From: Microglena sp. YARC
Taxonomy: Eukaryota; Chlorophyta; Chlorophyceae; Chlamydomonadales; Chlamydomonadaceae
Assembly: GCA_022414725.1 (NCBI GenBank)
Contig: CM039465.1
Location: 2,882,574-2,946,573, forward strand
DNA length: 64,000 bases
Direction of reading: 5' to 3'
The notes under the pieces are model-generated. The model was not told where the DNA came from and did no database searches. It saw nothing but the letters and a program-made list of their open reading frames with translations. Of the stretch, positions 55,003 through 64,000 are shown one piece after another. Both the position numbers and the translations under genes were made by a program. Positions within the stretch are counted from its first letter, which is position 1. Every line of letters begins with the position of its first letter.

Positions 55003-55456
55003 GTTGGTCCCCAATAGAAAATTCTTAGGCCTTGTAACAGGGTGTGGAGCGAATGGAGCCTTCCTGTTTATATTGCTCTGGGGGTGTGATCCCATGTATG
55101 ATATATCTGTTTTGAAGGCGTTGGTGTGATGGTGAATCCTCTCACTCCAGTCTACCATTCCACTACCCCCCCCCCCCCCCCCCCCACTCACTCACTCACA
55201 CACATCCTCCACTGCCCTCCCCCGCCCTCCTCTCACTCCAGTCTCCCATTCCACTACCCACCACCAACACACACACAAACACTACCTCCACTACTCCACT
55301 ACCTCCACTACCCTCCCGCCCTCCTCTCACTCCAGTCTCCCATTCCACTACCACCACCACCACCACCACCACCACACACACACACACACTACCTCTCCAC
55401 TACCCCCACCTCCCTCTCACTCCAGCCTCCACTCCAATCGCCTGTCCCATTCCCAG
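55003..55456. repeat. bZIP intron 3 with CCACTACC/ACACAC low-complexity repeats
   Basis: Three ~80-bp copies of CTCACTCCAGTCTCCCATTC with CCACTACCACC and CACACACAC runs (55140-55430), then acceptor CATTCCCAG. Confidence 0.88.
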
Positions 55457-55548
55457 GGAGCGAAAAGAAGTCCGAGCAGGATGTACTTCAGACGAAGCTG
55501 GACGCCATGTCCAGTGAAGCTTACTGCCTTGAAGCTGGTTCACTCTAA
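55457..55548 (+). CDS. bZIP gene exon 4: leucine zipper, with one-base frameshift
   Basis: From acceptor TTCCCAG (to 55456) the phase from exon 3 gives RERK. The zipper itself is in the neighbouring frame: KKSEQDVLQTKLDAMSSEAY then CLEAGSL. Combining the two gives N-x7-R-x9-L and heptad positions L, M, L, a regular bZIP. One extra base around 55464-55470 (CGAAAAGAAG) breaks the frame, so there is an assembly indel or a real mutation. The frame ends at TAA (55546-55548), but a donor may precede it. Confidence 0.7.
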
Positions 55549-55589
55549 GGCAGTGGGTTCTACAAAGGCACAATAAGCAACTCACCACA

Positions 55590-55840
55590 CTACACGCAAG
55601 AGCAGCAGGCAAAATTATCGAACTGGAGATGAAGGTGAGTGATGTGCTCCACATTCTATCCAGTGAGCTAAGTACCAAGTTTGAAGTTGGTGACTCTAAG
55701 GCTGGAAGAATGAAGTAGGCCTACAGAGGCACATAAGCAACTCCGCGGGAGGTTTTTTGGTTAAACACTACACATAGAGCATTGGAAACAGGCAAAAATC
55801 CGAACTGGAGATGAAGGTGAGTGATGTGCTTCACATTATT
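55590..55840. repeat. Duplicated possible exon with donor GAGATGAAG|GTGAGT
   Basis: GCAAAATTATCGAACTGG followed by AGATGAAGGTGAGTGATGTG (about 55608-55645) recurs as GCAAAAATCCGAACTGGAGA... at 55791-55830. The preceding words CAAAGGCACAATAAGCAACT are also repeated. The segment would read AKIIELEMK, a plausible zipper extension. Confidence 0.75.
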
Positions 55841-55849
55841 GTATTCGAC

Positions 55850-56580
55850 TTGGTTCTGCACACTACACTGAAACTGCCCACTCACATTCACACAACACTC
55901 CACTCCCCACCACTCGCTTCCCATACACCCAATACTCCACACTACTCCACTACACGACCACTCCCACTCGCCTCACTCCACTCCACTACACTCCCACTCC
56001 CACACCACTCATCACCCCTCTCCCCTACCGCTACTTCCCACAACAACACTCCTCACTAACACTCCCAGCATGGGCAATTGTTTATAGCCAGACAATCACT
56101 GTCAAATAAGAAACTAGCTGGAAAATGGAGTAGCACGTGCAACGGTTGTGGTTCTCCCAGTGCAATTAAACAGGCTGGCCTCAACCTCACGCCTCGTAAT
56201 ATGGCGTATGATTTATTTATCTATTTATTATTTATTTATTCATAGGCAGAGGTTGAAAACAAGTGACCACTTGCACACTTGTCGACTTAGCGTACTATGC
56301 ACACCGTCCTTCGTACGTTATTACTGAGCTGGCATGCTATGGATATTCTGTAAAAGGCAATTCCGCCCGGAGTCGGTCTCGAGCTTGCGACATATGGTTG
56401 TCTTGCTGATGCCTGAATTGATATTATATTGACTAAGTACTCTTACATTACAAAATTACAGCCCAGTGAGATGTTCTGCCAAGAGATGAACTGCAGTACT
56501 GATGTACATTGTGTTACCAAACTGCGAGATTGAAAAACAAGCGACCACCGTTTTCACCTCGGCAGTATTTCTACCCTCGA
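55850..56580. other. No gene supported
   Basis: 55860-56060 is CACTCC/CCACTAC low complexity. 56170-56250 is an inverted copy of the repeat family of 17570-18530 (CTCAACCTCACGCCTC and TTTATTTATCTATTTAT). Confidence 0.6.
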
Positions 56581-56587
56581 GTCGGCA

Positions 56588-57010
56588 AGATTGCAAAGCG
56601 CATCTGCATTAGGCAGACTTGCTGAGCGCAAATTTCATAAGCAGAATGGCTGAGAGCATCTACATTAGGCAGAATTGCTGAGCGGCAAATTCAATAAGCA
56701 GAAAAACTGAGAGCATCTACCTTCACAGGGTTGCAGAGCGCACCTACCTTCACGGAATCGCACAGTGCACCTACCTTAACAAAATTGCAAAAGTGCGTCT
56801 ACCTCAGCAGGATTGCTGAGCGCATCTAACTCAGCAGAATTGCTGAGCGCAACTACCTGAGCAGAATTGCAGAGCGCAAGAAGCTCAGCAGAATTGCTGA
56901 GCGCATCTAGCTTACCAGAATCGCTGAGCGCAACTACCAGAGCAGAATTGCTGAGCGCAAGAACCTCAGCAGAATGGCAGAACGCGACTACCTTGGTTGA
57001 ATCGCAGAGC
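56588..57010. repeat. ~27-30-bp minisatellite (AGCAGAATTGCTGAGCGCA)
   Basis: About 14 units with CTACCT/TCTAAC/AGAACC variants. Degenerate at the left end. Confidence 0.93.
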
Positions 57011-57850
57011 AATTCCCATTAGCAGGAATGCAGGCATGCAAGCTGTCAGATTATCCATCCATCGTTTGAACGCGCCACCCAAGGCTACCAAAGCACCAAG
57101 GCAAGGCGTACTGATTTGTCTCCATGTACTACCCGTACTTTTTGTACCCCCGTTACCTGTCTCTAAGTTGTTCGACCGCTCTATTGAAAAACAAGTGCAG
57201 CCACTGATGTAGCCTGTGCAACCACTATTTGTATTTACGGCTACAAGCAGCAGCTTCTATGCAGCTACCTGAGCTAGCCATGGGCCAAGCACAAAAATGA
57301 CTGCAGTGCTGGAATGCTGGTTATGTCGGCTTCCAGGTGCAATAGCAAATTTCAGAAAACATCCATAGCTTGCACTGTTTTCCTGTGCAAACGCGTTGCA
57401 AATTGAGCGACTCAGTGCGACCCCAGTGCAACACGCTGTCCGAACCCCGCAAAGTGGGTTTGAGAAGGGGCATTTCTGACTTGTTTCGCTAGACCCATGC
57501 GTCGCCAAGCTGGGGACGAAATTTCCATTGGGCTTGCATACTTACATCTACTTTTCCCCAATCAACCAGGTGTTTGGCAATCAGGCAATCAGTAAACAGG
57601 CAATTTCCATAGCTGCACACTTCTACTTTCCCCAATCAACCAAAAAGGGGAATCAGTACACAAGCATGAGTGTCTAAGTTTTTTGTTCGCGGAGGCCATT
57701 AATTTCAACTATTTTCAGTTTCAATTTAAATTGCGGACTATGCCAGTTAACTTTCATCACTTGCATGCTTACATCTACTTTCCCCCAATCGACCAGGTGT
57801 ACGCGAATTCATTATATGATAAAGAGTGTTGAAGCTAACCTGGAGAAGTC
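57011..57850. other. No gene recognised; short repeats
   Basis: 57241-57290 carries the dispersed AGCAGCAGCTTCTATGCAGC word. 57535-57600, 57615-57650 and 57765-57800 share CTTACATCTACTTTCCCC and AATCAACCAGGTGT. Confidence 0.5.
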
Positions 57851-58079
57851 TCTAGCACTTTGTCCAAGGCTCAGACAAATGATTCTGGATCAACACGAGC
57901 GAGGGCTGAGCCAGAAGGACTGTACGAGGTGATGAAAGAGAAAAGTCAGGCTCAGTGTTGGAGTCCGCTGGCAACCCTTTCCAGACCCCCAGACCAGACC
58001 CTTGTCTGCAGACGGACAGCATGCAGCTGTCGCGCCAGCACTGGAAAGGGTGCAAAGTGATATGGGTGGCGTGAGAGAT

Positions 58080-58480
58080 TCTATCGCCAGCTTGCCGGAA
58101 TAAGATCATCTACCTGATCTGCCACAATTCATTGGGTTCCATCTGCAAGGACATGTGGCCGGCCTTTGACCCTGTCCGGAGAAATGCAGGCAGGGGGGGC
58201 AGGGAATGTGGCCTGCGACCACTTTGACTGTGAGCAACCAATGTTGGGGAGTTGAACAAGTTGAATGTGAACTCTTGCATGTCCCACACATGCCAACCTC
58301 TGCTGGAATAAGCATCATCTACTGATTTGCCAAAATATCAATGGTTTCATTGCAAAAAGACATGTTGCCGGCTTTTGGGACCTATCGGAGATGCGACAGG
58401 AGGGCAAGGATGTGGCCCTGCGACACTTTTTGACTGTGAACCAGCATGTGGGTTGTTGAACAAGTGAATGTGAAACTCAA
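58080..58480. repeat. ~230-bp tandem duplication, two copies and remnants
   Basis: 58085-58280 and 58310-58475 share GGAATAAGATCATCTAC, GACATGTGGCCGGC, GGATGTGGCCCTGCGAC and AACAAGTTGAATGTGAA. A third partial copy is at 58745-58830. There are many single-base gaps between copies. Confidence 0.85.
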
Positions 58481-59670
58481 GCCACGGGTTTTTTCTTTTC
58501 AACTTCGAGCAGCAGCTTCCTGGGCAGCTCCCCTGGGCCTTTCTCTATTCATCCAAACCTTGAGCACATACTCAGGTCCATCCTTGAAGCTGATATAACT
58601 TCAGGAGCTAGTCCCATATTTAGCTTCTAGGTATTTTTTGAATTTTGGCCCTAGAGGTGAGTCTCCAAGGGAGCTTGCCTAGAGCTCGGATTGCTGGTTA
58701 GCTCCAAAAGAGAAACAGTGAACTACAGCATGTCCACACATCGCTTGCGACACTTTTGACTGTAAAGAGAAGTGGGGGGGTGAGCAACAAGTGAAAATGT
58801 GAACTCAGGAATGTCCCACACATTTGACACTTTCCAAACATTTCCAGCAGGCATCATCACTTGCAACAAACTCAGCATGGCACACCTGCACTAGCGACAC
58901 TTTGACTCTTAACTTAAAGCCAGTGGGCTTGTGAACTGTTTATCACAACACTTCATCGTGCAATACAGTGGTGTGCAGCCCTTGCGAGAGTGTTTTCCAG
59001 GTGCAATGTGAACTCGGAATTCAACGTGAGAGTCATGGATGCATCCAGAGTGCAGCTTGCAAAAGTGGCCTCAGGACATGAACTGGCCAGGAGGCAGCAT
59101 GCATGTAACTAAGGTTGCACAGGGTGGCATGAAATTAACTAGGGTGGCAGAAATTACATGGTGGCAGGAGCCAGCATTGCAATGTATATAAATTGCACAA
59201 GGTTTCTTTTTAAGTTAATGAAGCGGTGGGGGTCATCACGTAGCCATAGTAAGTAAATGGCGCACTCGATTTCAATCCAAAGGCAAAAATACAAGTTGGG
59301 CTGGTTGGTTGCGTTAAAGAAGTCATGCCTTCACTTCGCACAGTACAAACGGTAATTTGGCTACTCGTCTTTCATCCAGGCCAAATCGCAGGTTGGTTGG
59401 TTCCGGTTGGTTAAAGAAGCAAGTGTCCTTCACACTAGCACTTAATCCAGTGCTCCTAACTCAGCCTTCCGGGGTGCTACCAGCAGCTTTTTGGGGCCAA
59501 CAGGCCTCTATACCGTAGCACCTTTGGGGTGGCTCCTTCTATAGCAAATGATGGGGTGCGCCACCAGCAGCTTTTTGGGGGCAACAGGCTCGGAAGAGCC
59601 TTAGGGCTGTGAGCACCCACTTGTTATAATGTTAGGCACTCTGCGCTACACCAAGTTACACCTTCAAAAG
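58481..59670. other. No gene recognised; dispersed repeats
   Basis: 58485-58580 holds the CAGCAGCTTCCTGGGCAGCT dispersed repeat after a T-rich run. 59465-59515 and 59550-59600 duplicate CCAGCAGCTTTTTGGGG and CAACAGGC. No coding signal. Confidence 0.5.
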
Positions 59671-59959
59671 AAACCTGGTGTTGGCCTGCTGCCGCAGTCT
59701 ACCCTATACTGTGGATCAGGCGACATTATTGGCGTCTCCTTATCAACATTCCCTCTCCATTCCGTTGCTGTATGATGACGGCGCCATAGGTTTTCTGGAT
59801 AAAACTAGTCAGAATGCCTCCTCCCTGCCTTCATTGAGGGCCGGTAAGTTTGGTCCGATAAAAAAAACTCCGGAGGGGCGTTGGTGTTTTTTTAGTGGAG
59901 TGCCCTTATGACGACGCCGGTACGCCTCACTTGGCAAAGTCACCATTGGATTTAGACCA

Positions 59960-60375
59960 TCTGATGGGCTGTTGAGACTTATTTGGAATAGGCCCATGAT
60001 CTGTATATCGTAGTGGCCGGGTACAACATCAAAGAATATTGTCTCATGATTGTACATCATAGTGGTAGGTACCATATACAGGCCTCATGATCTGTACATG
60101 TAGTATGTTCCGGCATTAAAGGACATTGGCTCATTGGATGGTGTGCATTCGGTAGTGTTGTTCTCATAAAAAGACTTTCCGGCTCATGATCTGTACATTC
60201 GTAGTTATGTTCTTCTATAAGACTTCTGGTCTTCATGATCTGTAACAATCGTAGTTCTGGTTCTCTGAAGTATTGGACAAGACATCGGCTCATGATGTGT
60301 ACATCGTAGTGTTGTTCTTCATAAAGCCATCGGCCCATGATGTGGTACATTCGTAGTAGCTTGTGTTCGCAATAA
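59960..60375. repeat. Degenerate ~45-65-bp repeat (CTCATGATCTGTACATCGTAG)
   Basis: About eight copies with many small indels (GCCCATGATCTGTATATCGT, GCTCATGATGTGTACATCGT and others) separated by AAAGACTTCCGGC-type spacers. Confidence 0.85.
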
Positions 60376-60412
60376 AGATCAAGTGTTTGATATTTGTACT
60401 GTTTTTCCTTTA

Positions 60413-60580
60413 ATGTCGAAAGCAGCCCCCAACTTCCCACTGCTCCCCCGGTTCAGTTTTGCCGCTATCCTGCTGGTACGCGTCAATGTTATTTATTTCG
60501 TCCTTCGCTGTAATAAGAAGGTCCCAGTGATTGTCTCATTTAATCGGGCCGGTTTTGTGACTTGGAATTTGGTTTCATAG
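60413..60580 (+). CDS. Small ORF, one predicted membrane segment, unknown
   Basis: ATG at 60413: MSKAAPNFPLLPRFSFAAIL, then LVRVNVIYFVLRCNKKVPVI, 55 residues. A hydrophobic stretch (FAAILLVRVNVIYFVL) is flanked by basic residues. It is first of three plus-strand ORFs in an AT-richer segment. I do not recognise it, and it may be chance. Confidence 0.25.
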   Translation: MSKAAPNFPLLPRFSFAAILLVRVNVIYFVLRCNKKVPVIVSFNRAGFVTWNLVS

Positions 60581-60713
60581 CTTTCAGCAGCAATTTTGGC
60601 TACTTGTCAGCGCCTCAAAGAAGATATTTTGCACCTCCTGGCTGTAACATACATATTTGCACATGTGTGTTACATAATGTTTGGACTGAATGGGTTTTTT
60701 TTTGTATGTATTA

Positions 60714-61034
60714 ATGGCAGCGGGCCCAACACCAATCGAACTTAATCATCGTATGCTAGCGTTCAATTGGGAGAACCACCTCTTAGGTGGAATTATTTTC
60801 GTAACATTTTTTTTAATTAATGTTACTCAAATGCTAGTAGTGGCAGGTAGATATAGTAGCAAAGTATGTTTTAATCGTCTCCATAGCTTACGTTGCGCAT
60901 GGTTAGTAGTAGCATTGGGTTTGTGCCCAATTGTGATTGCTGATTACAGTTTGCCAATCTGGTGGTTAGGAAAAGTGTCTGCCTCATTAATATTACAAAA
61001 TAATATTGGAAAGTGTGCCGCTGATTACATTTGA
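60714..61034 (+). CDS. Membrane-protein-like ORF, unknown
   Basis: 106 residues from ATG 60714 (MAAGPTPIELNHRMLAFNWE). The frame is open from 60690, but this start avoids a T-rich stretch. At least two hydrophobic helices are seen: LLGGIIFVTFFLINVTQMLV and AWLVVALGLCPIVIA. Codons favour A/T at third positions (TTA, ATT, GTA), unlike the GC-rich exons of the host genes. No promoter, intron or RBS of known type is seen. Possibly organellar, bacterial or viral in origin. Function unknown. Confidence 0.35.
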   Translation: MAAGPTPIELNHRMLAFNWENHLLGGIIFVTFFLINVTQMLVVAGRYSSKVCFNRLHSLRCAWLVVALGLCPIVIADYSLPIWWLGKVSASLILQNNIGKCAADYI

Positions 61035-61058
61035 ATAGTGTCCCATTTGTGTGTCCTA

Positions 61059-61244
61059 ATGATAGAGTTAAATCAAAAATGTGTAAAGAACGGGATTAAC
61101 GGGCTGTTTCCGATGGCCATAATATTGGGAAGGGGAAAATTGTCACGAAAACGTAATTTCTCAACCGGGATGCCTTGGCTGATAACAAAAGCTTGGCCTT
61201 TAGTAGCCGAACTTTCTAGAAAATTGTGTGCCCTTCATTTATGA
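61059..61244 (+). CDS. Small basic ORF following the membrane-like ORF
   Basis: 61 residues from ATG 61059 (open from GTG 61038, 4 bp after the preceding stop): MIELNQKCVKNGINGLFPMA and then RGKLSRKRNFSTGMPWL. Same strand and same AT-leaning composition as 60714-61034. The tight spacing recalls prokaryotic or organellar gene order. No family recognised. Confidence 0.3.
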   Translation: MIELNQKCVKNGINGLFPMAIILGRGKLSRKRNFSTGMPWLITKAWPLVAELSRKLCALHL

Positions 61245-61484
61245 GCCCACATATTGACCATTCGATGCTTCCGGCAATTTTTCTATAATACTGAGCCCCC
61301 AAAGCCAAAGGGCTGCTACATACGGTCCCCGAAAGTCAAATGTCAGAACTAAGGCAAAGGCCAAAGCTAAGTCTTTCGCTACAATCTAGGTAATACGCTC
61401 AATGCGTGATGACCTTAAGCATACCGAAACTATTCAAAGGCCACATGGGGGTGTCTTCCATCAGGTACTTCCAATATGACCAAA

Positions 61485-61562
61485 TTGGCCAGCGCTTTTA
61501 GCGCACTGGAAAAACAAAAAACTGAGCGCTTTTTTATGCAAAAAAGCGAAAAATGCCTTGCT
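61485..61562. repeat. Dispersed GCGCTT-type repeat (copy 4), cut by the gap
   Basis: AAATTGGCCAGCGCTTTTAG and GAGCGCTTTTTTATGC match the words of 13640-13690 and 29755-29820. Confidence 0.75.
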
Positions 61563-62562
61563 NNNNNNNNNNNNNNNNNNNNNNNNNNNNNNNNNNNNNN
61601 NNNNNNNNNNNNNNNNNNNNNNNNNNNNNNNNNNNNNNNNNNNNNNNNNNNNNNNNNNNNNNNNNNNNNNNNNNNNNNNNNNNNNNNNNNNNNNNNNNNN
61701 NNNNNNNNNNNNNNNNNNNNNNNNNNNNNNNNNNNNNNNNNNNNNNNNNNNNNNNNNNNNNNNNNNNNNNNNNNNNNNNNNNNNNNNNNNNNNNNNNNNN
61801 NNNNNNNNNNNNNNNNNNNNNNNNNNNNNNNNNNNNNNNNNNNNNNNNNNNNNNNNNNNNNNNNNNNNNNNNNNNNNNNNNNNNNNNNNNNNNNNNNNNN
61901 NNNNNNNNNNNNNNNNNNNNNNNNNNNNNNNNNNNNNNNNNNNNNNNNNNNNNNNNNNNNNNNNNNNNNNNNNNNNNNNNNNNNNNNNNNNNNNNNNNNN
62001 NNNNNNNNNNNNNNNNNNNNNNNNNNNNNNNNNNNNNNNNNNNNNNNNNNNNNNNNNNNNNNNNNNNNNNNNNNNNNNNNNNNNNNNNNNNNNNNNNNNN
62101 NNNNNNNNNNNNNNNNNNNNNNNNNNNNNNNNNNNNNNNNNNNNNNNNNNNNNNNNNNNNNNNNNNNNNNNNNNNNNNNNNNNNNNNNNNNNNNNNNNNN
62201 NNNNNNNNNNNNNNNNNNNNNNNNNNNNNNNNNNNNNNNNNNNNNNNNNNNNNNNNNNNNNNNNNNNNNNNNNNNNNNNNNNNNNNNNNNNNNNNNNNNN
62301 NNNNNNNNNNNNNNNNNNNNNNNNNNNNNNNNNNNNNNNNNNNNNNNNNNNNNNNNNNNNNNNNNNNNNNNNNNNNNNNNNNNNNNNNNNNNNNNNNNNN
62401 NNNNNNNNNNNNNNNNNNNNNNNNNNNNNNNNNNNNNNNNNNNNNNNNNNNNNNNNNNNNNNNNNNNNNNNNNNNNNNNNNNNNNNNNNNNNNNNNNNNN
62501 NNNNNNNNNNNNNNNNNNNNNNNNNNNNNNNNNNNNNNNNNNNNNNNNNNNNNNNNNNNNNN
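61563..62562. other. Assembly gap, 1000 N
   Basis: Exactly 1000 unknown bases, a conventional fixed-size scaffold gap. Frames crossing it are meaningless. Confidence 0.99.
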
Positions 62563-63832
62563 ATTCGCAAAGCCTCATCACAGCATTCAACAGCAGTCCC
62601 TACCCTGGCTGGCTTCTGAAAGGGGAACAGTTCCCAACAACCAGGCTAATGCCAGGAGCCATCCTGATGCCTGAGCCCTATCATCTAATGCACAAAGCAG
62701 ACCCAGCAAATGTGCAGAGCCTACCCACTGTTCTAGGCCACGCCAGACCTCACTTAAAGTGGGCCATTTGCTCCAAGGCTGCCATGTGTTCAATGCACAT
62801 GCTCACAACCCTTCATTCAGACCTAAGATGATCATGGACCCAGGAGCTGTGCATACCCTGAGGCAAAGGTGGCTATGTTGTGCAACGCACCTTCAGCACT
62901 GGTTACTGGAGCCCCATGGACTTTCACACTATTACTTCCAGACCCACTACGAAGCCCCAGTCTAGCTCGCACCAGTTCGATTTGTATCTCAGTAATATTG
63001 GGAACCGCCATACGGCGGAGAGCCAGCTGTGAGGAGGCGTTGAATGTTCACCCAGCAGGGCGGGAGACCGCCTGATAACAGATCATCGGCTTTTGGCATA
63101 GGAAATTTGAACACTCTAAGGATTTTTTATGACCAGAGCCAATACTGCTAATTGCAGTGCGTTCTGTGCCGCCCATGTACTTCACAGGCAGCAGCCATAT
63201 AGGTCGATGGACTTATGAGATGATAGATTATTGTGGGATGATGGATCATAGAATCTCTCCAACGCATAATGTCAGACTCGGAGGGCAGTGATGTGAAGAC
63301 GAGATGAAGGTGGACTAGTCCAGACGATCATGCAGGAGAAATGAGGACAAATTCCTCTGTAGTGATCTTCTGCACAAAAAACTGATCTCGTAACCAAAGG
63401 CAATCTCCACATGGCCTTAACCAGCCTGGACTTTCCTTCTCAGCAGCCTTATCTGCTATCTTAGCCTGCAGGCTCCTGGCGCCTATCTGCTCTAGCTGCA
63501 GCTATCTGCAGTTTCCTTACACCTTCCCGCAAGCCTCTCTGCCACCTAGCCTGCACTTTACCTGCAGTTACCTTGCACCTCTCAGCAGCTCTTTTCTGCT
63601 GACTTGCTCTGCAGCCTATCCTGCCAGTGTTCCTTACTAGCCAGCTAACTCCAGGAGACTGACATTGTTCTTTGAAGGACCCCTGCTAAAGTGATTCCTC
63701 CCTTTCAGGCTCCTGAAATTCCCAAGGTCTCCCTAGTCCTTTATATTTTTAATTTTCTTATGCCCCTTCATTTTAATTCCAGGAATTGCTTGAGCTCAAG
63801 AATTACCTTGAATTGGGGGGAATGTTATTGAC
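62563..63832 (+). pseudogene. Second copia A copy: end of ORF 2 and 3' noncoding region, indel-rich
   Basis: Aligns with 46657-47760 from AAGCCTCATCACAGCATTCA onward. Small insertions and deletions occur every 10-30 bp (for example CTGGCTGGCTTCTG for CTGCTGGCTTCTG and GAAAGGGGAAC for GAAAGGGAAC), so no frame survives. A polypurine tract precedes the LTR. The 5' part is in or beyond the gap. Confidence 0.9.
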
Positions 63833-64000
63833 TGATTTATATATCAGTCCTCTGATCGGCCATAAATGCACACCGGTACCTTTTCCCTCCTGGTTGGCCG
63901 CGTTGCCGGCTGCCGCCAGGCCACAGGCTAGCTGTGGCCTGCACGTGACTGCATACCCTGCAGTAAACACATCTCTATTATATAATGTGATGCCGCCTGT
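63833..64000 (+). repeat. Partial copia A LTR at the window end
   Basis: TGTTATTGACTGATTTATAT matches 47761 on, with several one-base indels (TCAGTCCTCTGATCGGCC for TCAGTCTCTGATTCGGC). The window ends inside it. Confidence 0.92.

Noticed and set aside
56997..57212. 71-codon ORF ending LPVSKLFDRSIEKQVQPLM as a possible bZIP terminal exon
   Set aside because: No phase-consistent acceptor was found and no domain is recognised.
61430..62831. ORFs of 350-450 codons across the N block
   Set aside because: They span 1000 unknown bases and are not real evidence of coding.

Overview
The window reads as nuclear DNA of a repeat-rich unicellular eukaryote, most likely a green alga. Evidence for a eukaryotic nucleus: GT-AG introns whose phases match across exons, a bZIP transcription factor, two Ty1/copia-type LTR retrotransposon families, a CACTA-like DNA transposon, a hAT-type MITE, and abundant mini- and microsatellites. 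The green-algal assignment is an inference from general character (a C-rich retroelement with a C-terminal nuclease-like domain, degenerate CCCTAAA-type motifs), not a proof. A run of exactly 1000 N (61563-62562) is a scaffold gap, and sequence after it looks poorly polished.

Layout. 1-2923: 3' part of a broken copia element (family B: reverse transcriptase, RNase H, 3' noncoding region, LTR) ending in a ~197-bp-arm palindrome made of LTR starts. 2924-4340: a ~40-bp minisatellite. 4640-8752: a very C-rich decayed retroelement with RNase H, a zinc knuckle and a PD-(D/E)XK-like C-terminus. 9111-10105: minisatellites. About 11105-29067: one large host gene on the + strand. I reconstruct six exons whose splice phases all agree. 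They encode a polymerase-beta-type nucleotidyltransferase domain, a TPR-like helical region and a parallel beta-helix-like C-terminus. Its introns are built of tandem repeats and host a hAT MITE, a hAT-transposase-like fragment and a deleted family-B retrotransposon (24627-26020).

29600-31392: dispersed GCGCTT repeats and minisatellites. 31393-47986: a Russian doll of three elements. Copia family A (226-bp LTRs) sits between two poly-C tracts. Its gag is split by a family-B element (32803-44636, TSD TTGAC). The right LTR of that element is split by a 7.8-kb CACTA-like element (36572-44346, TSD ATG), which carries a ~4.5-kb satellite and a captured spliced gene tail. 48010-50600: duplicated low-coding sequence, minisatellite and homopolymer tracts, and two copies of a 69-bp cloverleaf-like repeat that also occurs at 4550.

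51802-about 55840: a host bZIP gene on the + strand with four phase-consistent coding exons and a one-base frameshift between the basic region and the zipper. 55850-60400: tandem repeats with no gene I can support. 60413-61244: three short, closely spaced, AT-richer ORFs of unlike composition. 62563-64000: another copia A 3' end with many small indels.

The most striking observation is that almost every exon boundary in both host genes lies inside a tandem duplication whose unit contains a copy of that very splice site, either intact or decayed. Introns here appear to grow by repeated duplication of their own exon-intron junctions.
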